A DNA stretch of 55,973 nt from Pseudomonas sp. TH10 (GCF_016651255.1 NZ_JAEKEG010000091.1:1-55973), one strand, 5' to 3'; shown: positions 29,760 to 38,884, counted from the stretch's first letter. The notes: generated by a model from the sequence alone, not told the origin. Program-made: numbers and translations.

Positions 29760-31538
29760 TCAAAGCGACTTCCACAAAGAATCAAAGTCTTCCTCGACGC
29801 CGCCACCGGCGGCGTTATCGTTTTTGGCACCCTCCAGAGACCGGTAAGCGAACTGATTAAAACTGTTGGTACTCGCCACCCGTCGATCCAGCCCTGCCCG
29901 ATGTTCCTCGCCGTTGGTGTTGATCATCACCTTTTGCCCTTCCTGAAAGGGCAGCCGCGGTGCCAGTAGGGTGGCGGGCAAGTCTACCGCGCTGATCGCG
30001 GGCAACAACAGGCCGCGCAGGTAGTGGCTGTGATCATCACGGGTGCGCACCAGTTGCAGGCCACAGGGCTCGGCGTACGGTGCAACCTGTTCGATGCCCA
30101 TCTGTGTGCCGCCGCCACGAACCTGACGAATCCAGCGCACCACCGCAATGCTCCAGCCCTGGCCCGCGACATCCTCGATGCCGACCATCTCACCCGCCTG
30201 AAGCTCGGCGGGTACTTCGCCAGGCCATGCCAGGCAATAGCCTCCCGGGCTGTGGTTGACCACAGGCAAGACATAAGTCGGAAAATGCCGATTGCTGTCG
30301 GCCGTGTCATTGCCGTCATCATTTTGCAGCTGCGGGTATTCGATTTCTTCGTAGGGCAGCAGGTCCTGGGTGTTGCCCTCCGGCGCCACGTCGAAGGCGT
30401 GGCTCCATTGGTCCTGGCCCTTGGTGGCCGACGACAGCGCAGAAAATTTCGCCTGCCGGCCGCCGTGGTTTTTCAGCAGCTCACTGAACGAGCGCTGGCC
30501 ACCCAGATAGAAATGCAGGGCGCTCATGCCGACGCACAGGGTCAGTTGGCCCTGGCTTGCCGTGCGTTGAAAACTGCGCTCGGCGGTCTGCCCCCAGGCG
30601 GCACTCAGGTGTTGCAAGGTATCCAGGCTCAAACCTGTCGGCACCAGTAGAGGTTGGGCCGAGTCGGTCTTGTGCAGATGAGCGTCGATGGCCGCCACCA
30701 GCGGGGTGGTATCAATGGCCAGCAAATCGCCCTGCTGTTCGCTCCTGAATTTGGAGCGGTAGCGCGGCGCGGTATCGAGCATTGGCGCGACGGCGAACAG
30801 CCCTTCCACCGATTGGCCCGGATTCAGGCGTATCAGCGAGCTCCATGACTCCAGCACTTCGGCGAGACGGGCAATCTGGTTCTGCCGCAGTTGATTGCAG
30901 CGTGCAGCACCCATCAGCAGCGCCGTGACATAGGTCTGCTCAATGCTGAGGTTTTGCGTCTGGCTGGCCAATTCGTCGCGCACATTCTGGCGCTGGAGCT
31001 GGTGCGAGCAGGCGAGTTGGTAGAGTTGATGCAGCTCCAGCCAGAGGCCTTCAGGCGCCGGGCAATACAGCTGCGTCGCGCGCATCAGCGGCCCGTTGAG
31101 GCAATGGATTGCCCGTTGCAGCGCTTGAGTCAAGAGCGCGGCGCGATCCTTGCTGAAGCGCGGTGACACGCGCAGGACGATCTGCTTGTAACCAATCGCC
31201 AGGTGACTTTGCAATGCCTGGCACAGGTTGGCGATCTTGCGCGAGCGCTCGTCCAGCACAATCGCCTGATGCAGGAAGTGCCGCTCCAGGTGTTTGCAGA
31301 CGTAGTACACCTCGGGTCGCAACAGCTCGAGCAATTGCAGGCGATTGTCACTGGGGGTGAGCAGCTGGTTGAGTTCGCCCAGGCCCTGATAGAGCAAGCG
31401 GGCCGTTTCGCCAATGTTGGCCTTGGGCAGGTTGGCGATCCAGCGCTTGAGATCGCGCGGGGTTGGCTCACAGAACGACAGGCGAGCCTGTTGAGGGAGC
31501 GGTGCACGTAACAGCTGGAGTGGGGTGGTCTCATTCAT
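29760..31538 (-). CDS. Large PilZ-domain protein, N-terminal part unknown
   Basis: The 592-residue soluble protein has a long, mainly helical N-terminal region of unknown function (about 1-400) and a PilZ-like domain near 415-530. The c-di-GMP motif (D/N)xSxxG is present as NHSPGG at 428-433 (VLPVVNHSPGGYCLAWPG), and QMGIEQVAPYA fits the domain end, but no clear RxxxR switch is seen before it. It may bind c-di-GMP weakly, or not at all. ATG 31538 starts MNETTPLQLL; ATG 31550 is also possible, and neither has a strong ribosome site. By position it corresponds to PA4958. It is separated from psd by repeats, so it probably has its own promoter. Confidence 0.8.
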   Translation of the reverse strand: MNETTPLQLLRAPLPQQARLSFCEPTPRDLKRWIANLPKANIGETARLLYQGLGELNQLLTPSDNRLQLLELLRPEVYYVCKHLERHFLHQAIVLDERSRKIANLCQALQSHLAIGYKQIVLRVSPRFSKDRAALLTQALQRAIHCLNGPLMRATQLYCPAPEGLWLELHQLYQLACSHQLQRQNVRDELASQTQNLSIEQTYVTALLMGAARCNQLRQNQIARLAEVLESWSSLIRLNPGQSVEGLFAVAPMLDTAPRYRSKFRSEQQGDLLAIDTTPLVAAIDAHLHKTDSAQPLLVPTGLSLDTLQHLSAAWGQTAERSFQRTASQGQLTLCVGMSALHFYLGGQRSFSELLKNHGGRQAKFSALSSATKGQDQWSHAFDVAPEGNTQDLLPYEEIEYPQLQNDDGNDTADSNRHFPTYVLPVVNHSPGGYCLAWPGEVPAELQAGEMVGIEDVAGQGWSIAVVRWIRQVRGGGTQMGIEQVAPYAEPCGLQLVRTRDDHSHYLRGLLLPAISAVDLPATLLAPRLPFQEGQKVMINTNGEEHRAGLDRRVASTNSFNQFAYRSLEGAKNDNAAGGGVEEDFDSLWKSL

Positions 31539-31570
31539 GGCGAAAACCATAGCAGGAATCAGACCGTGCA

Positions 31571-31700
31571 GGCGCTGCCGCAGGCGGCGATCTTTTGATT
31601 GCGAATATAAAAACCATGCCGCCTCGTAGAGCTGCCGCAGGCTGCGATCTTTTGACTCTGTTTTTAACATCAAAAGATCGCAGCCTTCGGCAGCTCCTAC
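31571..31700. repeat. Cluster of three GCTGCGATCTTTTGA-type REP sequences
   Basis: Copies lie at 31571-31598 and 31626-31655 in one orientation and at 31670-31700 inverted. The last two form a strong stem (AGCTGCCGCAGGCTGCGATC with its inverse) around CTCTGTTTTTAACA. The cluster fills most of the gap between psd and the PilZ gene and should act as a terminator for psd. Confidence 0.8.
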
Positions 31701-31716
31701 CGGGACAGGCCGGTTA

Positions 31717-32577
31717 TCAGGCCTTCGGCAAGCCCAGCGCCTGGCCCATCTGCACCGGCGACAGTGCACCCAGGCCCTCAGCCCATTTCACCTGATCCGG
31801 GCCGAACAGCACCACGGCGGTCGAACCTAGCTTGAAGCGCCCCAATTCCGCCCCTTTTTCCAGGTGGATCGGCGCACGGGCGGCTTCGTCGTAACGGAAG
31901 GTTTTCAGTTCACGCTTGGGCGGCGTGACCTGACCGGCCCAGACGGTTTCAATCGAAGCGACAATCATCGCGCCGACCAGCACAACGGCCATTGGCCCGC
32001 GCTCGGTGTCGAAAATGCATGCGACGCGCTCGTTGCGGGCGAACAGTTCCGGCACGTTTTCAGCAGTCGTCTGGTTGACGGAGAAAATGCGGCCCGGGAT
32101 GTAGACCATCTCGCGCAGGGTGCCGGCCAGCGGCATGTGCACGCGGTGGTAGTCCTTCGGCGACAGGTAAATAGTCGCGAAGTCACCGCCCATGAACGGC
32201 GCCGCGTTGGCCCCGTCACCGCCGAGCAATTCCAGCACGCTGAAGCTGTGGCCCTTGGCCTGGAACACGCGACCATGCTCGATCGGGCCAAGTTGGCTGA
32301 CGGCACCGTCGGCCGGGCTGAGGATCGCGCCCGGAGTCTGGTCCAGTGGGCGCGCGCCGTCTTTCAGGGCGCGGGTGAAGAAGGCGTTGAAGTGCTCGTA
32401 AGCGGTCAGGTCTTCGACCAGTGCTTGCGACATGTCCACCTGGTAACGCTTGGCGAACCACTGGGTGAAGGCATTCTTGAACCAGCGCACGCGGCACTCG
32501 GCAACGCAGCCGGCCAGGCGCGACAGCAGGTGATGAGGCAGCAGGTACTGGCTGAGGATAAACAGACGCTCTTTCAT
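31717..32577 (-). CDS. psd: Phosphatidylserine decarboxylase proenzyme
   Basis: The 286-residue inner-membrane enzyme turns phosphatidylserine into phosphatidylethanolamine. It cleaves itself at the LGST motif ([11 protein letters not shown]), turning Ser252 into the pyruvoyl group. The [10 protein letters not shown] motif and the catalytic DGAVSQLG are present. The start is ATG 32577 with AAGGA upstream. It lies 13 bases after rhdA, so it belongs to the HDOD-rhdA-psd transcript. Confidence 0.96.
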   Translation of the reverse strand: MKERLFILSQYLLPHHLLSRLAGCVAECRVRWFKNAFTQWFAKRYQVDMSQALVEDLTAYEHFNAFFTRALKDGARPLDQTPGAILSPADGAVSQLGPIEHGRVFQAKGHSFSVLELLGGDGANAAPFMGGDFATIYLSPKDYHRVHMPLAGTLREMVYIPGRIFSVNQTTAENVPELFARNERVACIFDTERGPMAVVLVGAMIVASIETVWAGQVTPPKRELKTFRYDEAARAPIHLEKGAELGRFKLGSTAVVLFGPDQVKWAEGLGALSPVQMGQALGLPKA

Positions 32578-32590
32578 TAATTAATAGTCC

Positions 32591-33436
32591 TTAAAAACCT
32601 TGAATCTCGACGGGCGTGTCAGGGTGGTTGCCCCATTCGCCCCAGGAACCGGCGTAGCCCTTGACCCGCGGGTAACCGAGGGACTTGGCCACCAGATAAG
32701 TGAAGCCCGACCGGTGATGGGTCTGGCAGTGGGTAATGATTTCTTTGTCCTTGGTGATCCCGAGGTCTTCGAGGATCTGCGGCATGTCTGTGCGAATCCG
32801 CAGTTGACGTGCCTTGTCCATGCCGGCAGTCCATTCGAAATTGACCGCGCCGGGGATGTGCCCGGCCTTGGCAGCCAGGACCTTCTCGCCGGAATACTCC
32901 TGCGGCGCGCGCGCGTCCCAAATGGCCAGGTCGGCGGCGCCAATCCGGCTTTGCAGGTACTCTCGGGTGGCCGTGGGTTCGTCGTGCAAGGTCAGGCTTA
33001 CCGGGCCTCCCGCCGAAGCCGGGACCTCGGTCGAGACCGGCAGGCCATCCGCCAGCCAGGACAGCAGGCCGCCATCCAGATAGTGGTAGTGCTTGTGGCC
33101 GATGACGTCGAGCAGCCAGATGAAGCGCCCGGCCCAGCCGCCGCCTTCGTCGTCATACACCACGTACAGCGCATCCTTGTGGTGGCCCAGTTCGCCGAAC
33201 AGCGCTTCAAGTGCCGCGTGTGGCGGGATCAGGCCCGGAGCGGGTAGCTGGCCGAGTTGCGTGCGCTTGGGGTCGACAAAGCGCGCGCCAGGAATATGCC
33301 CTTGGGCGTAGCGGGCACTGCTGGTGAGGTCCACCAGGATCAGATTGCGCGCGTCGAGACGGGCGAGCAGGTCGCCGGGCTCGATGACCAGCGCCAAGCC
33401 AGAGAAGTCAGGACATGTGAGGTCTCCCGAGCACAA
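32591..33436 (-). CDS. rhdA: Thiosulfate sulfurtransferase RhdA, start codon disturbed
   Basis: This is a two-domain rhodanese of about 270 residues. The N-terminal inactive domain contains VDLTSSARYAQGHIPGARFVD. The C-terminal active domain contains the catalytic Cys in THCQTHHRSG, then RVKGYAGSWGEWGN, as in Azotobacter RhdA. The expected start is a problem: GGGAG is followed seven bases later by ATG 33416-33414, but that ATG runs into TGA after one codon (ATG TCC TGA). The coding frame, PDFSGLALVIEP, is one base away, so removing base 33413 would give MPDFSGLALVIEP. Without a frameshift the start must be non-ATG, for example TTG 33436 as given here. Confidence 0.85.
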   Translation of the reverse strand: MCSGDLTCPDFSGLALVIEPGDLLARLDARNLILVDLTSSARYAQGHIPGARFVDPKRTQLGQLPAPGLIPPHAALEALFGELGHHKDALYVVYDDEGGGWAGRFIWLLDVIGHKHYHYLDGGLLSWLADGLPVSTEVPASAGGPVSLTLHDEPTATREYLQSRIGAADLAIWDARAPQEYSGEKVLAAKAGHIPGAVNFEWTAGMDKARQLRIRTDMPQILEDLGITKDKEIITHCQTHHRSGFTYLVAKSLGYPRVKGYAGSWGEWGNHPDTPVEIQGF

Positions 33437-33458
33437 AAAGGGGGATTGTAACGCAGCC

Positions 33459-34997
33459 TCATTGGCCACGGTGGCTAAAGCTGTGCAGCGCCTTCTCGAT
33501 GCACTGCGCGGTTTTGCCGAAGGCTTGTACGGTGATATCCGAGAACGGTCCGCCACCCTGGTCCGCCACCACCAGCATGATCACCCGGCCATTATTGACC
33601 AGTGAACGCAGCAGCAAATGCTCGCCGCCAAACAGCGAGCGCAGGCTGGCCGGGAGCAATGCGGAAAATTGTGCATTATTTTCCGGGGTCAGGCGCACCT
33701 GGGCCTGCTGGGCGAGCAGGCGTTGCAGCACGGTGCTCTGGCTGACCAGCAAATTCAGGCTGGCGGCGTCCTTGGGCAGTCCGGCGCTCTGATGCACGCG
33801 TAAATTGGCGTGAGTGCGATCAGCCATCAGGATCAGCACCCGGCGCATGCCGCAGGCAACCAGGGCATCCCTGGCGGACGTGGTCAGGTGCATCGCATTG
33901 GCAAAGCGGCTCGGCTCCACCAGCAATTCGGCACACACCTTGCGCCACTTGGCCAGGTCTTGCGCAGTCGGCGGCGGGGTCGGCTGTGAGCCTGCCTGCT
34001 GGCGCGGGGTGTCCCAGGGCCAGATCAGTGAGACCGCCGGGTGCCAGAGGTCTGGCATGGCATGGTAGCGGGCGCTGTTGGCAGCCTGCTGGTGCAATTG
34101 CTGCTGCACCTCGTCCATCGAAACTTGCAGGTACAGGCTGGTCAGGTTCTGCCAGCGTCTGCTGTGGGGGCTGTCCCAGGCTTGTTGTGCCGAAAGCGCC
34201 AGGCCATTGGCCAGTAGTACGGTGTTGGCAGGTTGATTGAGCCAGCGACGCAGGGTCGGGTCGTCATCCAGGCTATTCTGCTGGCGCAACGGGTGGTCAC
34301 TGTCGCGGGCAATGCGCAGCACCTTGACCAGTTCGCGCTGTTCCTTGAGCAACAGGCGGTAACCCTGCTGCACCCAGATCGGCAGGCGCCACAGATCGAC
34401 CAGGGCCTGGCAGATGTCCAGCAAACGCACGCCGAACAACTGCTGTTCGACCTTGCGCGCGGATTCACCTCTATGAATCACGCGCCGTTCCCACTCTTCG
34501 AGCAACTGCGGGTAGATCAGCGCCATCGGCCACAGTGGTGACAGAAACAGCAGGCTACCCCAATGGATGTCCTGCCAGAGCCGGGCCAGGCGGCTGGCGA
34601 AAAAGCCGTTGGCCTGCTGGGTCGCGTGCTGGCTGATCAGCTGCAACTGGCGCAAGGTCGCAGGGATTTGCATCTGGGGCAGCGTCGGCAGGCGGGCGAG
34701 CAGTTCTTCAGTGCGTTTGAGGCCGAGACGATTGATCGCCACTTCCAGGTTTTCCGCCGGTTCGCTAAGGCCGCTGCGCACCTGCCGATTGGCTTCACGA
34801 ATCACGCTCAGCGCCAGGGCCGGGCTGTCCTGGATCAGTTCGGCGATGTCACGCAGTGAGCTGCGGCTGTTGCGAATCGCCTGGCATACCCGGTCATGGC
34901 TGGCCTGCGGTACGGGCAGTCGGACGCCATCGAGCAACTTGACCCAGCCATCGAGTGTGGTCGGTTTTACGTGTGGGACGTTCGTTTCATTAGCCAT
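33459..34997 (-). CDS. HDOD domain protein
   Basis: The 512-residue protein carries an HDOD domain in its N-terminal half (about 15-230; KLLDGVRLPVPQASHDRVCQAI, then LIQDSPALALSVIREANR and NRLGLKRTEELLARLP). HDOD proteins relate to HD phosphohydrolases but lack the metal site, and act as protein-interaction modules in signalling. The C-terminal half (about 370-500, RDALVACGMRRVLILMADRT and VIMLVVADQGGGPFSD) has a GAF-like pattern; that is a tentative reading. It heads the HDOD-rhdA-psd run. Position matches PA4955. Confidence 0.88.
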   Translation of the reverse strand: MANETNVPHVKPTTLDGWVKLLDGVRLPVPQASHDRVCQAIRNSRSSLRDIAELIQDSPALALSVIREANRQVRSGLSEPAENLEVAINRLGLKRTEELLARLPTLPQMQIPATLRQLQLISQHATQQANGFFASRLARLWQDIHWGSLLFLSPLWPMALIYPQLLEEWERRVIHRGESARKVEQQLFGVRLLDICQALVDLWRLPIWVQQGYRLLLKEQRELVKVLRIARDSDHPLRQQNSLDDDPTLRRWLNQPANTVLLANGLALSAQQAWDSPHSRRWQNLTSLYLQVSMDEVQQQLHQQAANSARYHAMPDLWHPAVSLIWPWDTPRQQAGSQPTPPPTAQDLAKWRKVCAELLVEPSRFANAMHLTTSARDALVACGMRRVLILMADRTHANLRVHQSAGLPKDAASLNLLVSQSTVLQRLLAQQAQVRLTPENNAQFSALLPASLRSLFGGEHLLLRSLVNNGRVIMLVVADQGGGPFSDITVQAFGKTAQCIEKALHSFSHRGQ

Positions 34998-35068
34998 GTC
35001 TGGACGAGATCTTCACTGACTGTAGACGCGCCCGGCATGGGCTAAATTGGCTTTTCGCCTGAACTGGC

Positions 35069-35095
35069 TATAGTCTGGCGCAGTTTTGCCGATAA
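35069..35095 (+). promoter_or_regulatory. FliA (sigma-28) type promoter of motAB
   Basis: TATAGTCT (35069-35076), an 11-base spacer and GCCGATAA (35088-35095) match the sigma-28 consensus TAAAGTTT-N11-GCCGATAA in 14 of 16 positions, with a perfect -10. It lies about 68 bases before the motA ATG and should tie motAB to the late flagellar regulon. Confidence 0.8.
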
Positions 35096-35163
35096 GTAGA
35101 AGAAGAGATTTTTTAACTTCCGAATATGACCTTGAACCCGACTCAGTAAGTACTTTCCTACCT

Positions 35164-36015
35164 ATGGCTAAAATTATCGGCATCATCGTCGTATTCGCGA
35201 GCGTGCTCGGCGGATACGTGCTCTCCCACGGCAAGATTGCCGCCCTGATCCAGCCTTTCGAGGTGATGATCATCGGTGGTGCGGCACTGGGTGCATTCCT
35301 CCAGGCCAACCCCGGCTACATGACGATGCACGTGCTCAAGAAATCCCTGAGCATGTTCAGTTCGCGTTTCAGCCACACGTTCTATCTGGAAGTGCTCGGT
35401 CTGATCTACGAGATCCTCAACAAGAGCCGCCGCGAAGGCATGATGGCCATCGAAGGCGACATTGAAGACGCCGCCGCGAGCCCGATCTTCGCCAAGTACC
35501 CGGCAGTTCTTAAAGACGAGCGCATGACCGCGTTCATCTGCGACTACCTGCGCATCATGTCCTCCGGCAATATGGCTCCGCACGAGCTGGAAGGCCTGTT
35601 CGACATGGAACTCTACAGCCTCAAAGAAGACCTCGAGCATCCTTCCCACGCAGTGAACGGCATCGCCGACGCCATGCCGGGTTTCGGTATCGTGGCTGCG
35701 GTACTGGGTATCGTGGTGACCATGGCTTCCCTGGGTGAAGGCGACCAGAAAGCGATCGGCATGCACGTCGGTGCGGCACTGGTGGGGACCTTCTTCGGTA
35801 TCCTCGCGGCCTACGGTTTCTTCGGCCCGTTGGCGCATTCCCTGGCTCACGATGCCAAGGAAGAGCTGAACGTTTATGAAGCCATCAAGGCCTCTCTGGT
35901 GGCTTCGGCTTCCGGCATGCCGCCATCGCTGGCGGTGGAGTTCGGTCGTAAGGTTCTGTACCCGGCCCACCGTCCAAGCTTTGCCGAGCTGGAACAAGCC
36001 GTTCGCGGTCGTTAA
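35164..36015 (+). CDS. motA: Flagellar motor stator protein MotA
   Basis: The 283-residue inner-membrane protein forms, with MotB, the proton-driven stator. It has four membrane helices (near 1-20, 30-50, 170-190 and 200-225) and a large cytoplasmic loop. MPGFGIVAAVLGIVVTMASLG carries the conserved Pro of helix 3. ATG 35164 fits the family's usual MxKIIGIIVVFASVLGGY start; an upstream in-frame start would fall inside the promoter region. It is followed by motB after three bases. Confidence 0.96.
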   Translation: MAKIIGIIVVFASVLGGYVLSHGKIAALIQPFEVMIIGGAALGAFLQANPGYMTMHVLKKSLSMFSSRFSHTFYLEVLGLIYEILNKSRREGMMAIEGDIEDAAASPIFAKYPAVLKDERMTAFICDYLRIMSSGNMAPHELEGLFDMELYSLKEDLEHPSHAVNGIADAMPGFGIVAAVLGIVVTMASLGEGDQKAIGMHVGAALVGTFFGILAAYGFFGPLAHSLAHDAKEELNVYEAIKASLVASASGMPPSLAVEFGRKVLYPAHRPSFAELEQAVRGR

Positions 36016-36018
36016 GCC

Positions 36019-37044
36019 ATGGAAAATAATCAGCCGATTATCATCAAGCGCGTCAAGCGCATAGCCGGCGGGCATCACGGCGGGGCGTGGAAAATCGCCT
36101 TCGCCGACTTCGCCACGGCGATGATGGCGTTCTTCCTGGTGTTGTGGCTGCTGTCCACCGCAACACCGGAACAGAAGATCGCCATCGCCGGTTACTTCAA
36201 AGACCCGGTCGGCTTCTCCGAAAGCGGCACGCCGTACATCATCGATCTCGGCGGTACGCCGACCCTGGCGCCGGAAAACACCCTCAACCCCGAGGTGAAA
36301 TCCCAGCCGCAACCGGACAAGGTCACGGTCGACACCGAGCAGGTCGAAGGCATGGCCGAGCAGGTCGAGAAAGAACGTCTGGAACTGCTTCTGCAAGAAC
36401 TGCAGAACAAGGTCGACGAGAACCCGCAACTGCAGAAATTCAAGGACCAGATCCTCTTCGAGATCACGCCGAACGGCTTGCGCATCCAGATCATGGACGC
36501 CGAGAACCGGCCGATGTTCGACTCGGGTTCTGCGCGTCTGAAACCGTATTTCGAAGACATCCTGCTGGCCATGGCCGACACCATCAAAGCGGTGCCGAAC
36601 AAGATCAGCATCAGCGGCCACACTGATGCCACGCCGTACACCGGCAGCGGCGAGTTTGGTAACTGGGAACTCTCGGCCAACCGCGCCAACGCCGCACGAC
36701 GTGCACTGGTAGCGGGCAGTTATCCTGAATCGCAGGTGGCGCGCGTGGTCGGTTATGCGTCTTCGGCCTTGTTTGACCGGGTCAACCCGGTCAATCCGGT
36801 CAATCGCCGTATCGACATAGTGGTCTTGACCAAAAAGGCCCAGGAAGCCATTGAAGGGGCGCAAGGTGCTGATCCTTCGGGAGCGCTGCCCCAGGGGCAG
36901 GGCGCGCCGGGGGAGGTCCCGGCCACTCCGGTTGATCCGAATGCCTTGCCTGCCGACCAGCAGCCGATACCGGCGCATGAGATTCGCGAGCGGTTGAATC
37001 TGTTCGAGGATGCGGCGCCGAAACCGGGCGCGCCGGCGCAATAG
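36019..37044 (+). CDS. motB: Flagellar motor protein MotB
   Basis: The 341-residue partner of MotA has one membrane helix, preceded by the proton-binding Asp30 in IAFADFATAMMAFFLVLWLLS. The periplasmic OmpA-like domain follows (about 150-270, ISISGHTDATPY and NWELSANRANAARRAL), which grips peptidoglycan. The C-terminus is a Pro/Gly/Ala-rich tail. The gene starts ATG 36019, three bases after the motA stop. Confidence 0.96.
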   Translation: MENNQPIIIKRVKRIAGGHHGGAWKIAFADFATAMMAFFLVLWLLSTATPEQKIAIAGYFKDPVGFSESGTPYIIDLGGTPTLAPENTLNPEVKSQPQPDKVTVDTEQVEGMAEQVEKERLELLLQELQNKVDENPQLQKFKDQILFEITPNGLRIQIMDAENRPMFDSGSARLKPYFEDILLAMADTIKAVPNKISISGHTDATPYTGSGEFGNWELSANRANAARRALVAGSYPESQVARVVGYASSALFDRVNPVNPVNRRIDIVVLTKKAQEAIEGAQGADPSGALPQGQGAPGEVPATPVDPNALPADQQPIPAHEIRERLNLFEDAAPKPGAPAQ

Positions 37045-37081
37045 ACGTGGACAAGCCCTGCAGAAACATCTGACATCTAAT

Positions 37082-37140
37082 GGTTTCAGGTTTCAGGTTT
37101 CAGGTTTCAGGTTTCAGGCAGGCAGGCAGGCAGGCAGGCA
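37082..37140. repeat. Two adjoining short tandem repeats
   Basis: Five perfect copies of GGTTTCA (37082-37116) run directly into six perfect copies of GGCA (37117-37140). The block lies in the 138-base gap between the converging motB and rsgA genes. It does not enter any gene and so should not phase-vary a protein. Copy number may differ between strains. Confidence 0.97.
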
Positions 37141-37182
37141 GCAGCGAGCCCACCCCTCGGCATCGAGGGGGCAGGGCAGCTG

Positions 37183-38214
37183 TTAGTAGGTGCTTTCCGG
37201 CAGACTGGCGATGATCGAGCGGTAGCTGTTCATCCGTTGCTGTTGCACGCGTCCATCTTCCAGTGCCTTGAGCAGTGCACAACCTGGTTCGCGATCATGC
37301 TTGCAGTCGCGGAAGCGGCAGGTGCCGAGCAGGTCGTTGAACTCGATGAAGCCGGCTTCGACGTCGGCGCGGCTGACGTGGCCGAGACCGAATTCACGAA
37401 TACCCGGGGAGTCGATCAGCTCGCCGCCGCCCGGGAAGTGGAACAGCCGTGCGGTGGTGGTTGTGTGCGTGCCTTGGCCGGACAGCTCGGAAAGCGGCCC
37501 GACGCGGGTTTCAACCTCAGGCAGCAAGCTGTTGACCAGCGAGGACTTGCCGACACCGGACTGGCCGACGAACACGCTGATGCGCCCGTCGAGCTGCTGT
37601 TGCAGTTGTTCCATGCCATTGCCGTGGTGCGCCGACACTTCCAGCACCGGGTAACCCAGCGTGCGGTAAACGGCCAGCAAGGCGTTGAGCGCCGGGGCGT
37701 TCTGCTCGTCGATCAGGTCGTACTTGTTCAGCAGCAACAGCGGACGGATGCCGGCGTGTTCGGCGGCTACGAGGTAGCGGTCGATCAGGTTGGCATGCGG
37801 CTCGGGCAGCGGGGCGAAGACGATGACGATCATATCGACGTTGGCCGCGACCGGTTTCAGTTGGCCACGGCTGTCCGGGCGGCAGAGTTCGGTGATGCGC
37901 GGCAGTTGCGCGACGATCACACCAATGCCCTGATTGCCGGCACGCCAGACCACCTGATCGCCGGTCACCAGCGCAGGCAGGTTGGCGCGCAAGTGGCAAC
38001 GGAACACCTGGCCGGCGAGCTCGCCGTCTTTGGCTTCGACCTCGACCTGCACACCGAAGTGGGCGATCACCAGGCCATGCTGTTCCGGGCCCAGGTCACC
38101 GCCCTCAAGGGCTTCGACCGCCGAGGACTCGCGTTTGGCGGCGCGGGCAGCGCGTTCGCCCTGAATCTTTTCGATGCGCCAGTTTTGACGACGATTGAGT
38201 TGGCGTTTGGCCAT
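37183..38214 (-). CDS. rsgA: Ribosome small subunit-dependent GTPase RsgA
   Basis: The 343-residue circularly permuted GTPase helps to mature the 30S subunit. An N-terminal OB-like domain (about 40-110) is followed by the permuted G motifs in the order G4 NKYDL, G1 GQSGVGKSS and G3 DSPGIREF. The C-terminal zinc site has [14 protein letters not shown]. The start ATG 38214 is divergent from orn; both have roles in RNA or ribosome upkeep. Confidence 0.95.
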   Translation of the reverse strand: MAKRQLNRRQNWRIEKIQGERAARAAKRESSAVEALEGGDLGPEQHGLVIAHFGVQVEVEAKDGELAGQVFRCHLRANLPALVTGDQVVWRAGNQGIGVIVAQLPRITELCRPDSRGQLKPVAANVDMIVIVFAPLPEPHANLIDRYLVAAEHAGIRPLLLLNKYDLIDEQNAPALNALLAVYRTLGYPVLEVSAHHGNGMEQLQQQLDGRISVFVGQSGVGKSSLVNSLLPEVETRVGPLSELSGQGTHTTTTARLFHFPGGGELIDSPGIREFGLGHVSRADVEAGFIEFNDLLGTCRFRDCKHDREPGCALLKALEDGRVQQQRMNSYRSIIASLPESTY

Positions 38215-38259
38215 GGGTGTTCCGTCTGAAGAATGCTGCGATTAGGTAAAACGGCCGCG

Positions 38260-38295
38260 AGTTTAGCACGCCCGGGCACCGGCCTAGGCTAAACT
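38260..38295. promoter_or_regulatory. Inverted repeat between rsgA and orn
   Basis: AGTTTAGC (38260-38267) and GCTAAACT (38288-38295) are exact inverted repeats 20 bases apart. Each contains TAAACT, a plausible -10 hexamer, facing outward: toward orn on plus and toward rsgA on minus. The pair may be two divergent promoters or an operator. Confidence 0.4.
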
Positions 38296-38321
38296 GCGCA
38301 GCATTGCCCAGGAGCCGAAAT

Positions 38322-38864
38322 ATGCAAAACCCGCAGAACTTAATCTGGATCGACCTCGAAATGACCGGTCTTGATCCGGATAACGACGTCATCATCGAAA
38401 TGGCCACCATCGTCACCGACAGTGACCTCAACACCTTGGCCGAAGGCCCGGTGATCGCTATCCACCACAGCGACGAAGTGCTCGCGCGCATGGACGAGTG
38501 GAACACCCGTCAGCATGGCGGCTCCGGCCTGACCCAGCGCGTGCGCGACAGCCGCATCAGCATGGCCGAAGCCGAAGCCGAAACCATCGCTTTCCTGGAA
38601 AAATGGGTACCGAAGGGCAAGTCGCCGATCTGCGGCAACAGCATCTGCCAGGATCGTCGCTTTCTTTATACCCACATGAAGTCGCTGGAAAGTTACTTCC
38701 ATTACCGCAACCTCGACGTCTCGACGCTCAAGGAACTGGCTGCCCGCTGGGCGCCGGACGTGCGCGACAGCTTCAAGAAGGGCAGCACGCACCTGGCGCT
38801 GGACGACATCCGCGAATCGATCGCCGAGCTGCAGCACTACCGCAAGCACTTCATCAAGTTCTGA
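38322..38864 (+). CDS. orn: Oligoribonuclease
   Basis: The 180-residue DEDDh 3'-5' exonuclease degrades dinucleotides, including pGpG from c-di-GMP turnover, and is usually essential in Pseudomonas. The first motif is [10 protein letters not shown] and the last His-Asp pair lies in [15 protein letters not shown] 38322 follows AGGAG, which is better than the in-frame start at 38304. Together with the PilZ protein it touches c-di-GMP metabolism. Confidence 0.96.
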   Translation: MQNPQNLIWIDLEMTGLDPDNDVIIEMATIVTDSDLNTLAEGPVIAIHHSDEVLARMDEWNTRQHGGSGLTQRVRDSRISMAEAEAETIAFLEKWVPKGKSPICGNSICQDRRFLYTHMKSLESYFHYRNLDVSTLKELAARWAPDVRDSFKKGSTHLALDDIRESIAELQHYRKHFIKF

Positions 38865-38884
38865 TTGCGGACTACGCGCCCTGC

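Noticed and set aside
33437..33556. Longer rhdA start at 33556
   Set aside because: It would overlap the HDOD gene by about 100 bases and add residues with no match to rhodaneses.
35086..35163. Earlier motA start at 35086
   Set aside because: It would begin within the FliA -10 element; the conserved protein starts at ATG 35164.
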